A DNA stretch of 64,000 bases, taken from assembly GCF_022867795.2 (NCBI RefSeq), contig NZ_CP107006.1:1364001-1428000 (forward strand), read 5' to 3'. A program made the translations under genes and the position numbers. The notes under the pieces were generated by a model. The model saw nothing but the letters and a program-made list of their open reading frames with translations, searched no databases and was not told the origin of the DNA. This document shows positions 1 through 9,088 of the stretch, in pieces. Every line of letters begins with the position of its first letter. Position 1 is the stretch's first letter. The DNA is from Chitinophaga horti (lineage in GTDB: Bacteria; Bacteroidota; Bacteroidia; Chitinophagales; Chitinophagaceae).

Positions 1-1240
1 AGTCGCGGTACTTCCCGTTCCATTCTGCCCAACCGGGAGGGAATTTACCTACCTGGTAACCGCCATCGCCAACGTCCCAGGGTTCTGCGATGAGTTTCAC
101 CTGCGAAATCACAGGGTCCTGGTGAATAATGTCGAAGAAGGCACTGAGGCGGTCTACTTCATGCAGCTCGCGGGCCAGTGTAGCAGCCAGGTCGAACCGG
201 AAACCATCTACGTGCATTTCAAGTATCCAGTAACGGAGGCTATCCATGATCAGGCGCAGTACGTTGGGCAAACGGGCGTTGAGGGTGTTGCCCGTACCGG
301 TATAATCCATGTAATACCGGCGGTCTTCCGTTAAACGGTAATACCCGCCATTGTCGATGCCGCGGTACGAAAGGGTAGGACCCATATGATTGCCCTCGCC
401 GGTGTGGTTATACACCACATCGAGTATCACCTCGATGCCGGCCTTGTGCAGGGCTTTCACCATCTCCTTGAACTCCGTTACCTGTTCGCCCGTAACGCCG
501 TTGGAGGCGTAACGTACGTCGGGCGCAAAGAAGCCGATGGAATTGTATCCCCAGTAGTTCGTCAGTCCTTTGTCCGCCAGGTGCCTGTCCACGATGAAGT
601 GATGCACCGGCATCAGCTCAATGGCCGTAATACCCAGCTCTTTCAGGTATTGTATCGTTACCGGGTGACCAATGCCCGCGTACGTTCCACGCAGATGTTC
701 GGGTATATCGGGATGGGTTTTGGTGAGGCCTTTCACATGCGCTTCGTAAATCACCGTCTGGTGATAAGGGGTTTGCGGCGGCTCATCGCCTTCCCAGTCG
801 AAAGCCGGATCTACCACTACCGATTTCGGAATGAACGGGGCGCTGTCCAGCCCGGAGTAGCTGAGGTCCTCATCCGGGTGCCCCACTTCGTAACCGAATA
901 GCGCATCGTGCCAGTCGATACGGCCGGCAATGGCTTTAGCGTACGGGTCAATCAGCAATTTGTTCGGGTTAAAGCGAAAGCCGTTCTGCGGCTCGTACGA
1001 ACCATGCACGCGAAAGCCGTAAAGCTGTCCGGGTTTGAGGTCGGGCACGTAGGCGTGAAATACGTGGTGTGAGCGCTCGGCGAGCGGGATCTTCAAATAT
1101 TCTATTTCATCCTTTGGGGTTTTAAATAGACAAAGTTCCACGCTTGTCGCGTTTTCGGCGTATAATGCGAAATTCACTCCTTCTCCGTCCCAGGTAGCAC
1201 CTAGCGGGTAAGGGTGACCAGGGTAAGCGATCATGTTCAT
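1..1240 (-). CDS. glgX: Glycogen debranching enzyme GlgX (isoamylase type), 3' end outside window
   Basis: Hydrolyses alpha-1,6 branch points in glycogen or limit dextrin in the cytoplasm. The reverse strand reads [19 protein letters not shown], a CBM48-type start of GlgX/TreX proteins, then the GH13 barrel. Visible are [13 protein letters not shown], the region I motif [12 protein letters not shown] and the region II motif DGFRFDLA with the catalytic Asp. About 413 residues lie in the window; the third catalytic residue and C-terminal domain are beyond the left edge. The ATG at 1240 is used; a second ATG two codons on (1234) is equally possible. It diverges from cydAB across a 147-bp gap. 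Together with the trehalose and GH15 genes at the other end it suggests glucan storage turnover. Confidence 0.93.
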   Translation of the reverse strand, partial: MNMIAYPGHPYPLGATWDGEGVNFALYAENATSVELCLFKTPKDEIEYLKIPLAERSHHVFHAYVPDLKPGQLYGFRVHGSYEPQNGFRFNPNKLLIDPYAKAIAGRIDWHDALFGYEVGHPDEDLSYSGLDSAPFIPKSVVVDPAFDWEGDEPPQTPYHQTVIYEAHVKGLTKTHPDIPEHLRGTYAGIGHPVTIQYLKELGITAIELMPVHHFIVDRHLADKGLTNYWGYNSIGFFAPDVRYASNGVTGEQVTEFKEMVKALHKAGIEVILDVVYNHTGEGNHMGPTLSYRGIDNGGYYRLTEDRRYYMDYTGTGNTLNARLPNVLRLIMDSLRYWILEMHVDGFRFDLAATLARELHEVDRLSAFFDIIHQDPVISQVKLIAEPWDVGDGGYQVGKFPPGWAEWNGKYRD

Positions 1241-1292
1241 AAGCTAACGATATATGGGGATAAGAGGTATCAAGGATAGTGCCCTGATTTTT

Positions 1293-1300
1293 TATCTTTG
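1293..1300 (+). promoter_or_regulatory. Predicted Bacteroidota promoter -7 box for cydAB
   Basis: TATCTTTG matches the Bacteroidota sigma-A -7 consensus TAnnTTTG. It lies about 88 bp upstream of the cydA ATG. A second similar run (AATCTTTG) follows immediately. No clear -33 TTTG is seen. Inferred from sequence only. Confidence 0.5.
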
Positions 1301-1387
1301 TAAATCTTTGCAAACTGACTTTTGTCAGGTGCCCGAATGCCCTGAGTTAATAATTTTACAAGCGCATATTACTATCAACAGAAGCTT

Positions 1388-2722
1388 ATGAACGATTTTA
1401 TCGCCGCCCGTTCGCAGATGGCCCTTTCGCTTGGTTTTCACATCGTATTTTCCTGTATCGGCATGGTCATGCCTTTTTTCATGGCCGTATCGCACTTCTA
1501 TTGGTTAAAAACCAACCAGGTCGTGTACAAGAACATCACCAAAGCCTGGAGTAAAGGTGTGGCGATCTTCTTCGCTACCGGCGCCGTATCAGGCACCGTA
1601 TTGTCGTTTGAGCTGGGATTGTTGTGGCCCGAATTCATGAAACATGCCGGCCCGATCTTCGGTATGCCTTTCTCCCTGGAAGGTACCGCCTTCTTTATTG
1701 AAGCGATCGCACTGGGTTTCTTTTTATATGGATGGAATCGTTTTAACCGCTGGTTCCACTGGTTTACTGGTTTGGTCGTAGGTATCAGCGGACTCGTTTC
1801 CGGCATCCTTGTCGTGGCAGCCAATGCGTGGATGAATAGTCCGGCAGGCTTCGATTACGTAAACGGGCAATACCTGAACATTGATCCTATTGCCGCGATG
1901 TTTAACGATGCCTGGTTCTCCCAGGCCTTGCACATGACCGTGGCCGCTTTCGTGGCGACCGGCTTTGCCGTGGCAGGTGTGCATGCGCTGATGATCGCGA
2001 AAGGCAAGAACGTCGAATTTCACACCCGTTCGTTCCGCATCGCTGCCATCTTTGCCTGTGTGGCGGCGGTGCTGCAGCCATTGAGCGGCGATATTTCTGC
2101 AAAGGATGTGGCGCGCAGGCAGCCGGCGAAACTAGCGGCCATGGAGGCACACTTCGAAACCCGGAAGTCGGCGCCGTTGATCTTAGGTGGCATTCCTGAC
2201 GAAAAGAATAAAACCGTTAAATACGCCATTCCACTGCCCGGCATGCTCAGCTTCATGGCACATGGCGACTTCTCCGCCGAAGTAAAAGGGCTGGATGCGA
2301 TCCCGGAAGATGAACATCCGCCGGTGGCCATCACCCACTACGCTTTTCAGATCATGGTGGGATTGGGGATGGTGATGATGTTATTGTCATTCATATATTT
2401 CATTGCCCTCTGGAAAAAGAAAAGCTGGCTGCGGAGTAAGTGGCTGCTCAACTTTTTTGTACTGGCCACGCCTATGGGCTTTATTGCCGTCGAAGCCGGG
2501 TGGACCGTCACCGAAGTAGGCCGGCAGCCCTGGATCATTCATGGGGTGATGCGCACCGCCGATGCCGTTACACCAATGCCCGGCATCGCGTATTCGTTTT
2601 ACCTGTTTACCGGTGTATACGTGTCACTTGCACTCATCGTTACGTTTATGCTTTACCGCCAGATACAGATGGTCGATAAGCTGTATGATGTTCTTCCCAA
2701 CGAAAACCCTGAAAAGCACTAA
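1388..2722 (+). CDS. cydA: Cytochrome bd oxidase subunit I
   Basis: Quinol-oxidising, haem-carrying subunit of the bd-type terminal oxidase in the inner membrane. The N-terminus has the haem-ligand His18 in LGFHIVF, the next conserved His in SQALHMTVA, and the family signature GRQPW followed by IIHGVMRT. At 444 residues it is the short Q-loop form, as in many Bacteroidota and Firmicutes, not the long E. coli form. About nine membrane helices are apparent. It is two bases from cydB and surely co-transcribed. No cydX-like small subunit or cydDC transporter follows. Expected role is respiration at low oxygen. Confidence 0.97.
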   Translation: MNDFIAARSQMALSLGFHIVFSCIGMVMPFFMAVSHFYWLKTNQVVYKNITKAWSKGVAIFFATGAVSGTVLSFELGLLWPEFMKHAGPIFGMPFSLEGTAFFIEAIALGFFLYGWNRFNRWFHWFTGLVVGISGLVSGILVVAANAWMNSPAGFDYVNGQYLNIDPIAAMFNDAWFSQALHMTVAAFVATGFAVAGVHALMIAKGKNVEFHTRSFRIAAIFACVAAVLQPLSGDISAKDVARRQPAKLAAMEAHFETRKSAPLILGGIPDEKNKTVKYAIPLPGMLSFMAHGDFSAEVKGLDAIPEDEHPPVAITHYAFQIMVGLGMVMMLLSFIYFIALWKKKSWLRSKWLLNFFVLATPMGFIAVEAGWTVTEVGRQPWIIHGVMRTADAVTPMPGIAYSFYLFTGVYVSLALIVTFMLYRQIQMVDKLYDVLPNENPEKH

Positions 2723-2724
2723 GC

Positions 2725-3744
2725 ATGTTGTACGTCGTTATCGTTTACCTCTGGGCTTCCATCTTGTTGTACCTGCTGTTGGGCGGGGCAGATTTCGGGG
2801 CCGGTATTATTGAATTATTTACCTCTGAAAAGAACCGCAACCGCACGCGTAAAACCACCTACCAGGCCATCGGCCCGATATGGGAGGCCAATCACATGTG
2901 GCTCATCATCGCGATCGTGATCCTGTTTGTCGGGTTCCCGGCGATCTATTCAACCATGTCGGTGTACCTCCATATTCCGCTTACCATCATGCTGATAGGC
3001 ATCATCGCGCGGGGCACCGCCTTTGCGTTCCGGCACCACGACGCCGTGGTGGACGATTGGCAAAACGTATACAACCGCATCTTCACCTGGTCGAGTTTTG
3101 TAACGCCGCTTTTCCTCGGTATTATCGCCGGCAGCGCCGTGAGCGGACGGATAGACACACAGGCCGTGAACTTCCTGGATGCATACATCTTTAGCTGGCT
3201 GGATTGGTTTACCGTGGCCGTGGGCTTTTTTACTACTGCGATCTGCGCGTTCCTGGCAGCTGTTTACCTGATTGGAGAAACGGATAATGAAACCGACCGC
3301 AAACGATTTATCCATAAAGCACAAACTTCCAACATCCTGGCCGTATTCTGCGGTTTCCTCGTATTCACCGCCGCCTACTTCGAAGGCATTCCTTTGTTCC
3401 AGTGGGTATTTGGCAACCTGGTAGGAGCGGTGGCAATTACCGCAGCTACCTTGTCGCTAATACTGCTCTGGTACTTACTGCGCCAGGGAAAAACGAAGAT
3501 ATTACGGGTGTTGGCGGGCTTCCAGGTGACGATGATCTTACTCACCGTAACCTGGCAGCACTATCCGAATATCGTACTGCTGGCCGATGGCGGTTACCTG
3601 TCACTCACCGAGCACCATGGTCATGCTAAAACAATTTCTTCCCTGGGATGGGCTTTGCTGTTGGGCAGCATTTTCATTTTGCCGGCGTTGTTCTACCTGA
3701 TTTACAGTTTCCAGCAGAAGAACGGCGCGAAAGAGGCGCATTAG
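2725..3744 (+). CDS. cydB: Cytochrome bd oxidase subunit II
   Basis: Second integral membrane subunit of the bd oxidase. The start MLYVVIVYLWASILLYLLLGGADFGAGI carries the typical GGADFGAG turn, followed by GPIWEANHMWLI, a hallmark of CydB. Its 339 residues and about eight to nine membrane helices fit the family. The ATG lies two bases after the cydA stop codon, indicating translational coupling. The gene is followed by a repeat-rich gap, not by a clear terminator. Confidence 0.97.
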   Translation: MLYVVIVYLWASILLYLLLGGADFGAGIIELFTSEKNRNRTRKTTYQAIGPIWEANHMWLIIAIVILFVGFPAIYSTMSVYLHIPLTIMLIGIIARGTAFAFRHHDAVVDDWQNVYNRIFTWSSFVTPLFLGIIAGSAVSGRIDTQAVNFLDAYIFSWLDWFTVAVGFFTTAICAFLAAVYLIGETDNETDRKRFIHKAQTSNILAVFCGFLVFTAAYFEGIPLFQWVFGNLVGAVAITAATLSLILLWYLLRQGKTKILRVLAGFQVTMILLTVTWQHYPNIVLLADGGYLSLTEHHGHAKTISSLGWALLLGSIFILPALFYLIYSFQQKNGAKEAH

Positions 3745-3780
3745 CCTTCATCGTCATCATATGTTTGCAAAAGCGAAGAT

Positions 3781-3925
3781 AGGAGCGGAAGGTTGCTTCC
3801 CTGCGGTCGCAATAACAGAGTGAGAGACGATCGCTGCCCCCTTATCGTCATTGCGACGAAGAAAGCAAACCTTCGCTGCAGTGTCCGCGAAGATCCCACG
3901 CAAGTGTGCTTCGCTGGCATGCGCA
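3781..3925. repeat. REP-like palindromic repeats, facing pair
   Basis: The 259-bp gap between cydB and the next gene holds no gene. It contains one copy of a dispersed repeat on the minus strand (GGTTGCTTCCCTGCGGTC, about 3790-3812) and a related copy on the plus strand (TCGTCATTGCGAC then GCAAACCTTCGC, about 3846-3880). The same core CGTCATTGCGACCGCAGG...GCAAACTTC recurs at 13.0-13.6 kb. Pairs in opposite orientation resemble REP/BIME units. No RAYT transposase is seen in the window. Confidence 0.6.
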
Positions 3926-4003
3926 ACGGAGGCCTCAAAAATACTTCCGCAGAGATCGATCTTTTATGTATTTTTGCTGCCCCCGACCCAATATTTCCTT
4001 TTT

Positions 4004-4996
4004 ATGCAGATTTTTCCTACCCAATACTCGACCCTTTCGGCGAAGGCGCTGAAGCATCGTATTGCAGATAGCTACCGTTTAAAGGTGCGCAGTTGCCGCT
4101 ACCTGATGCGGGGCGTGAGCGATACCTATGTCATAGAGGCCGAAGAAGGCAAATTTATATTTAAGATCTACCGCGATATGCACCGCTCACTGGATGCCAT
4201 CCAGGGCGAGTTGGAGCTGATGAACATCCTGCAGCGCGAAGGCGCCCGCATTGCCGGTGCCGTAAAGAACCGCGCCGGACGGGAGATCGAATCTTTCCAG
4301 GCGGCGGAGGGTATGCGACATGGCGTACTCACACACTTTGCGAAAGGCAAATCTTCGCAGGAGCTGTCGGATGCGCAGCTCGATGTATTGGGCCGCGAGA
4401 TGGCGTTTAATCACAACGTGACCGCCAACCTGCAACTGCATTACGAAAGACCGGTATACGATTTCGAAACAACGATGCACCGTCCTTTACAGAATTTGTC
4501 AGTTGCGTATGCGGATTACCCCGACGACTACGCCCTGTTGAAGGAAACGGCGGCCGAAGTAGAAGCGAAACTGCAGCAGTTTGATTTGGACAACTTCAGC
4601 TATGGGTACGTGCATTTCGATTATTTCCCGAAGAATTTCTTCTTCGATGATCAACAGTTCACCTTATTCGATTTCGACTTTGCGGGGCGTGGCTGGCTGG
4701 TGTACGACCTGGTATCTTTGTACAGTCACTTTACGATCATGCTCCGAAATAAGCTGATTACGGAAGAAGAGGCCCGTAGGCAGCTGCACCGCGTACTGGC
4801 GGCGTACCGCGGCACACGCGGGCTGTCGGAGGAGGAACAGGCGGCCATACCGTACCTGAACTTCACGTTCCTCTTGTTTTACCTGGAGTTCCATTATCTC
4901 AACTACGACGACTGGTCCAACACCTTCTGGGGCGAGCGGCATATGAAATCATTCGCCAAACATATGCGCGATCAGTTGAGCATACTACCGCTATAA
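4004..4996 (+). CDS. Aminoglycoside/choline-kinase-like phosphotransferase
   Basis: Cytoplasmic kinase of the APH (PF01636) fold; the substrate is unknown. Visible are an N-terminal beta-sheet with a Lys in GKFIFKIYRD as nucleotide-binding candidate, the Brenner-type catalytic loop YVHFDYFPKNFFF (HxDxxxxN) near residue 210, and the metal-binding LFDFDFAG. The ATG at 4004 is preferred: upstream in-frame codons lie in repeat DNA. Length is 330 residues, normal for the family. Relatives are annotated as homoserine kinase type II or stress-response kinases (SrkA-like), but the sequence does not decide between these. It stands alone and ends at a strong hairpin. Confidence 0.85.
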   Translation: MQIFPTQYSTLSAKALKHRIADSYRLKVRSCRYLMRGVSDTYVIEAEEGKFIFKIYRDMHRSLDAIQGELELMNILQREGARIAGAVKNRAGREIESFQAAEGMRHGVLTHFAKGKSSQELSDAQLDVLGREMAFNHNVTANLQLHYERPVYDFETTMHRPLQNLSVAYADYPDDYALLKETAAEVEAKLQQFDLDNFSYGYVHFDYFPKNFFFDDQQFTLFDFDFAGRGWLVYDLVSLYSHFTIMLRNKLITEEEARRQLHRVLAAYRGTRGLSEEEQAAIPYLNFTFLLFYLEFHYLNYDDWSNTFWGERHMKSFAKHMRDQLSILPL

Positions 4997-5000
4997 AACA

Positions 5001-5036
5001 AAAGCGGGACAGCAGTTTTACCTGTTGTCCCGCTTT
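5001..5036. terminator. Bidirectional hairpin terminator
   Basis: A 15-bp inverted repeat (AAAGCGGGACAGCAG against CTGTTGTCCCGCTTT, one wobble) with a six-base loop separates two convergent genes. A-rich and T-rich flanks allow function in both directions. Confidence 0.85.
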
Positions 5037-5056
5037 GTGGTCAGATGGCTACATTC

Positions 5057-5563
5057 TTATACCGTCAGTTTCCCCTGCACACCATCGTCCATGCGGCGAC
5101 CCGTAACAGCGCCCACGGCTATCTTTAAAAGCGATACCGCTTTGTTATTCTTTGTATCCCAGTAGTACGCGTCCCTGGGCGTTACTTTAATGATCTCGAT
5201 CGTAGGATCATCTTTGCCTTCGGTGAACCACGCTTTCGCGATGGGCGTCCACAGTTCTTCCACCTTCTGGCGGTCTTTCAGTAATTCCGCTTCCCCGTAT
5301 ACACTCAGGTATTCGGAGCTGTTTTTATTCGAATAGAAAAGTTGTACGCGGTTATCATTTTTGATCTCGTGCTCCTTTTCCGTGTTCTCTTTGCTGAAGA
5401 ACCAGAGGCAGCCGTCGTCGTCGACCTTCATCGTGCTCATCGGGCGCGAGGAGAGGGGAGTTTCGGCAAGATTGGTTACAAATATGCAGATATTGGCCGC
5501 ATCCACCAGTTCCTTCAGTTTGGCGATCGCTTCTGTGCCTGCCAGGTTTTTGGTATCATTCAT
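5057..5563 (-). CDS. Pyridoxamine 5'-phosphate oxidase family protein
   Basis: A 168-residue flavin-binding split-barrel protein of the general stress protein 26 type. The core FVTNLAETPLSSRPMSTMKVDDDGCLWFF and LFYSNKNSSEYLSVYGEA match the PNPOx-like fold that binds FMN or F420. The C-terminal part IEIIKVTPRDAYYWD is typical of the short-barrel GSP26 subgroup. It is not the biosynthetic PdxH. Substrate unknown. It is transcribed away from the DUF1304 gene, with 80 bp between the starts. Confidence 0.88.
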   Translation of the reverse strand: MNDTKNLAGTEAIAKLKELVDAANICIFVTNLAETPLSSRPMSTMKVDDDGCLWFFSKENTEKEHEIKNDNRVQLFYSNKNSSEYLSVYGEAELLKDRQKVEELWTPIAKAWFTEGKDDPTIEIIKVTPRDAYYWDTKNNKAVSLLKIAVGAVTGRRMDDGVQGKLTV

Positions 5564-5643
5564 GGTGTATGGTTTTTGGTATTACAGGGTTACAAAGATT
5601 GTTCCATGCCGGTAATGCTGTATTTTAGGGGCAAAATATCCTT

Positions 5644-6018
5644 ATGCAGATACTATTTTACGTATTGGTGGCAGCGGTCGCTTTATTTCACCTCTATATT
5701 CTGTGGCTCGAGATGTTCGCCTGGGATACAAAGGCACCGGGTGTTTTCACCAACTTCCCCAAACACCTGTTTAAGGATACTAAGGCCCTGGCCGCTAACC
5801 AGGGATTATACAACGGCTTCCTGGCGGCAGGCCTCACCTGGTCATTCTTTATTGATGATCCGTACTGGAAGATGAATGTGAGTCTGTTCTTTCTCGGCTG
5901 CGTTGCTGTTGCAGGCATTTACGGGGCGGCTACTGCGAGTAAGAAGATTTTATTCGTACAGGGAATGCCGGCGATTATCGGCATCATCATCGGGTTGATT
6001 ATACGTTATAACGGGTAA
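5644..6018 (+). CDS. DUF1304 membrane protein
   Basis: A 124-residue integral membrane protein. It starts with a hydrophobic helix (ILFYVLVAAVALFHLYILWLEMF) and has three further helices; NQGLYNGFLAAGL is the DUF1304 signature around residue 55. Function is not known. It is a single-gene unit next to the PNPOx-family gene; no regulatory site was recognised. Confidence 0.88.
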   Translation: MQILFYVLVAAVALFHLYILWLEMFAWDTKAPGVFTNFPKHLFKDTKALAANQGLYNGFLAAGLTWSFFIDDPYWKMNVSLFFLGCVAVAGIYGAATASKKILFVQGMPAIIGIIIGLIIRYNG

Positions 6019-6103
6019 GCCTTTTATAAACGGATTTCCGCCATCAAAATGAAAAAACATACCAGATACTAAGTGTGGGTTTGCGGGGCTATGTTGTCGC
6101 CGT

Positions 6104-6111
6104 TATCTTTG
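6104..6111 (+). promoter_or_regulatory. Predicted promoter for the M23 gene
   Basis: TATCTTTG at the -7 position with TTTG at 6080-6083, spacing 20 bp. Both fit the Bacteroidota -33/-7 consensus. The start codon lies 42 bp downstream. Confidence 0.65.
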
Positions 6112-6152
6112 CGGCCATAATTTACTTTTAACCGTTAACACCCATTGTTACA

Positions 6153-7937
6153 ATGAAAAAACTGATTCCTACTGCAGCATCGCTGTTGATTGCACTCAAC
6201 CTCAGCGCCCAGGTCCAACAGGAAGAAATCGAATCTTCCGAACTGTTATATCGTAAAGTGAAGAAGCCTACCATGGCCATTCCACAGGGACCTGACGGAG
6301 AAACACCCACTACACCAGTGAGAACTGGCCGGTTAAAAACCATCACACCCACGCGCAAAGCCATCACGCTTACACCTGCGCAACAACTCATCGTTACCGA
6401 AGCCGATGCACCCAGCATGACGACAAGATCGCTCACCGTCGTATGCGCATCACCGGTAGTAGACGAAGCGTTGGAGCCGGTGTACAATTCTGTAAAGGCC
6501 CACATGCCTTTGTACCTGCCGTACAAGAACGCTAAAACCGGCGTATGGCAAGGCTTTTATTACAGCTGGGATAACAACAAAGACGGTGCTAAAGACCTTC
6601 ATGCAGCAATCGACTACGGTAAAACGGAAGTCGCCGCTAATGAAGATCCAACGTTCGCCATCTATTCCATCGCGCCCGGTAAAGTAATTGACGTGCGCTG
6701 GAATAACGGCGGCGGTAATACGGTAGTCATCGAGCACACGGCGCCCGATGGTTACAAGTATCGCAGCACCTATCTTCACCTGCGCAATGGTTATGATAAT
6801 GACCGTGCCAATGCGAAGAACTCACCAACCGACAAGTACAAGAAGTTTGCGAACAACGGCACTACCAGCCAGCTTTGCTGGGGTACCAACGCACAAACCA
6901 TCAAGGTGAAAACAAACGACTTCGTACAGGCCGGACAATTCATCGCTTATGCCGGTAACACCGGCTCTGGCGGTATCGGTGTGATCCTCGATGACGATGG
7001 TACCTTTACTGATAAAGCTGAAGGCACCCGTTCTTACAACGTGCACCTGCACTTCGAAGTGAGCGTGAAGGATACGCGTCCCGGTCACACCAACGAATGG
7101 GTGCGGGTAGATCCGTATGGCGCTTACAACCATGCCGGCGTAGATTGTTACGACCTGGAGGCTAACAGTCCGTTCGCCCGCCTGTATGCACCGTTCTACC
7201 CAAGTTTCCACAACGTTCCGCTCGACCTGATCAACAAACATTGGGACTACTACACCGGTATGGGCATGGCCCTGCAAACCGTGAGTGTAGATCGTAATGG
7301 CGGCAACCTGTATGCTGCAGGCTCCTTCCAGTGGGGACTGCCGGGCGCCTGGTATACGCGTTTTTATATGAATGCCGACACTTACCAGCAATACTTCAAT
7401 CAGTATGATAAAGCTGGCTTTCGTCCGCGCCAGTTGTCTGTAACGAAAGATGGTAGCGGCAATCCGCGGTTTTCTGCCATATGGGAGAAGAAGCCTGCCG
7501 GACAGGCGGCTGTATCTGTCCACAACCGCGACGATGCTAACTTTGGTACCCTCTGGAAAGAGTATGTGACCGATAAGAAGTGGCATGTACAGGAACACGT
7601 AGACTACACCGTAAACGGTAAACGCCTGCACGCCGCCGTGTTCGTGAACAAACCGAACGACAATGGCTTCTACCTGTATTATGGCATGAACGCCGCCGAC
7701 TTCGACAAGAAGTTCGACGAACTGTATAAGAACTGGGAACTGACCAGCATCAACGTAAACGGCAATACCGTGGGTGGCGTATGGCGTCCGAAGAAGAGCA
7801 ACTATGCTGCCTTTTACGGCCTTACATCCGCCGGTTACCAGACCAAGTTCAACGAGTTCTCCGGTCAGGGCCTGCGCCTGGTAAAAGTGCAGAACTACGA
7901 CGATAACGGTCGCTTCAGCGCCATCTGGGCTAAATAA
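6153..7937 (+). CDS. Secreted M23 metallopeptidase-like protein with C-terminal tandem repeats
   Basis: A signal peptide (MKKLIPTAASLLIALNLSAQ) indicates export. Residues about 110-330 form an M23/LytM-like domain with both zinc-binding signatures: HAAID (His150, Asp154) and HLHFE (His298, His300). This suggests cleavage of peptidoglycan peptide bridges or glycyl peptides. Residues about 360-594 hold at least four repeats of roughly 50 residues with conserved W and AIW/GVW endings (FSAIWEKK, HAAVFVNK, GGVWRPKK, FSAIWAK), as in the bacterial tandem repeat domain BTRD1 found in polyglycine hydrolases. The combination is uncommon. A hairpin terminator follows at once. Confidence 0.82.
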   Translation: MKKLIPTAASLLIALNLSAQVQQEEIESSELLYRKVKKPTMAIPQGPDGETPTTPVRTGRLKTITPTRKAITLTPAQQLIVTEADAPSMTTRSLTVVCASPVVDEALEPVYNSVKAHMPLYLPYKNAKTGVWQGFYYSWDNNKDGAKDLHAAIDYGKTEVAANEDPTFAIYSIAPGKVIDVRWNNGGGNTVVIEHTAPDGYKYRSTYLHLRNGYDNDRANAKNSPTDKYKKFANNGTTSQLCWGTNAQTIKVKTNDFVQAGQFIAYAGNTGSGGIGVILDDDGTFTDKAEGTRSYNVHLHFEVSVKDTRPGHTNEWVRVDPYGAYNHAGVDCYDLEANSPFARLYAPFYPSFHNVPLDLINKHWDYYTGMGMALQTVSVDRNGGNLYAAGSFQWGLPGAWYTRFYMNADTYQQYFNQYDKAGFRPRQLSVTKDGSGNPRFSAIWEKKPAGQAAVSVHNRDDANFGTLWKEYVTDKKWHVQEHVDYTVNGKRLHAAVFVNKPNDNGFYLYYGMNAADFDKKFDELYKNWELTSINVNGNTVGGVWRPKKSNYAAFYGLTSAGYQTKFNEFSGQGLRLVKVQNYDDNGRFSAIWAK

Positions 7938-7960
7938 GTCATCGCATCAAACTGTATAGC

Positions 7961-7995
7961 AACGGCTCCTGTAAAGGGGCCGTTTTGCTTTTGTA
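7961..7995 (+). terminator. Rho-independent terminator after the M23 gene
   Basis: AACGGCTCC and GGGGCCGTT pair with one G-U around a six-base loop, followed by TTTTGCTTTTG. Confidence 0.8.
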
Positions 7996-8072
7996 ACAGC
8001 TCATCACAATTTACACCTAACATTTAGGGATAATTTTTACATTCGTCCTGACTATTCACTAAAAGTAATTTG

Positions 8073-9041
8073 ATGAAAAAGACGCTGTTTAGCCTGTTAT
8101 TTCTTTTACCCGTATGTGCAACACAAGCCCAGGCCTCTAAGCCCGGCAACCCCGTTTTCGAAGGCTGGTATGCCGACCCGGAAGCAGCCGTATTCGGCAA
8201 GAAGTACTGGATCTTCCCAACCTTTTCTGCCGCCTACAGCAAACAGGTACACTTCGACGCCTTTTCGTCAAGCGACCTGAAACGTTGGAAAAAGCATAAG
8301 AGCGTGCTCGATACCGCTGCCATCAAGTGGGCAAAGATCGCCATGTGGGCGCCTTCGATCGTAGAAAAAGAAGGTAAGTACTACTTCTTCTTTGCTGCCA
8401 ACGACATCCAGAAAGAATCAGAGATAGGCGGTATCGGCGTTGCGGTGGCCGACAAACCAGAAGGTCCGTATAAAGACCACATCGGCAAGCCGCTGATCAA
8501 CCAGATCAAGAACGGTGCGCAGCCCATCGATCAGTATATTTTCAAAGATAAAGACGGCCAGTACTATATCATTTACGGCGGATGGGGCCATTGCAACATT
8601 GCCAAACTGAATAACGATTTTACTGCACTGGTACCGTTCGAAGACGGCTCAACTTTTAAAGAGATCACACCCGAGAAATATGTAGAAGGCCCGATCATGT
8701 TCATCAAAGACGGCAAGTACTATTTCATGTGGTCCGAAGGCGGCTGGACGGGCCCTAACTACAGTGTATCTTACGCTATTGCCGATTCACCCATGGGCCC
8801 CTTCAAAAGGATCGACAAAATCCTGCAACAGGACCCTACGATCGCTACCGGTGCAGGCCACCACTCCGTGATCCACAATCCCAGGACGGACAAGTGGTTC
8901 ATCGTATACCACCGCCGCCCCTTAAACGTAACCACCAGGGACCATCGCGTTACCTGCATAGATGAAATGACGTTTGATAAAGATGGGAAGATATTGCCGG
9001 TGAAGATGACGTTTGAGGGAGTGAAGCCGATGAAGTTGTAG
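8073..9041 (+). CDS. Glycoside hydrolase family 43 enzyme, secreted
   Basis: Exported five-bladed propeller hydrolase, probably acting on arabinan- or xylan-type polysaccharides. Signal peptide MKKTLFSLLFLLPVCATQAQ. All three GH43 catalytic positions are visible: base Asp35 in WYADPE, pKa-tuning Asp153 in QPIDQY, and acid Glu205 in VEGP. 322 residues is a single-domain length with no carbohydrate-binding module. The ATG at 8073 is chosen; the TTG one codon earlier is unlikely. The gene is not part of a polysaccharide utilisation locus here; the SusC/D pair is 33 kb away. Subfamily specificity cannot be told by eye. Confidence 0.9.
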   Translation: MKKTLFSLLFLLPVCATQAQASKPGNPVFEGWYADPEAAVFGKKYWIFPTFSAAYSKQVHFDAFSSSDLKRWKKHKSVLDTAAIKWAKIAMWAPSIVEKEGKYYFFFAANDIQKESEIGGIGVAVADKPEGPYKDHIGKPLINQIKNGAQPIDQYIFKDKDGQYYIIYGGWGHCNIAKLNNDFTALVPFEDGSTFKEITPEKYVEGPIMFIKDGKYYFMWSEGGWTGPNYSVSYAIADSPMGPFKRIDKILQQDPTIATGAGHHSVIHNPRTDKWFIVYHRRPLNVTTRDHRVTCIDEMTFDKDGKILPVKMTFEGVKPMKL

Positions 9042-9057
9042 TAACATTTTTGCATAG

Positions 9058-9087
9058 AAAAGCTGTACCGATGGTGCAGCTTTTTTT
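9058..9087. terminator. Hairpin terminator between convergent genes
   Basis: AAAGCTGTACC pairs with GGTGCAGCTTT (one G-U) around a three-base loop, followed by seven T residues on the plus strand. It directly abuts the stop codon of the minus-strand lipoprotein gene. Confidence 0.8.
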
Positions 9088-9088
9088 A

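Noticed and set aside
386..901. Plus-strand open frame opposite glgX
   Set aside because: It is the antisense shadow of a clear GH13 coding frame.
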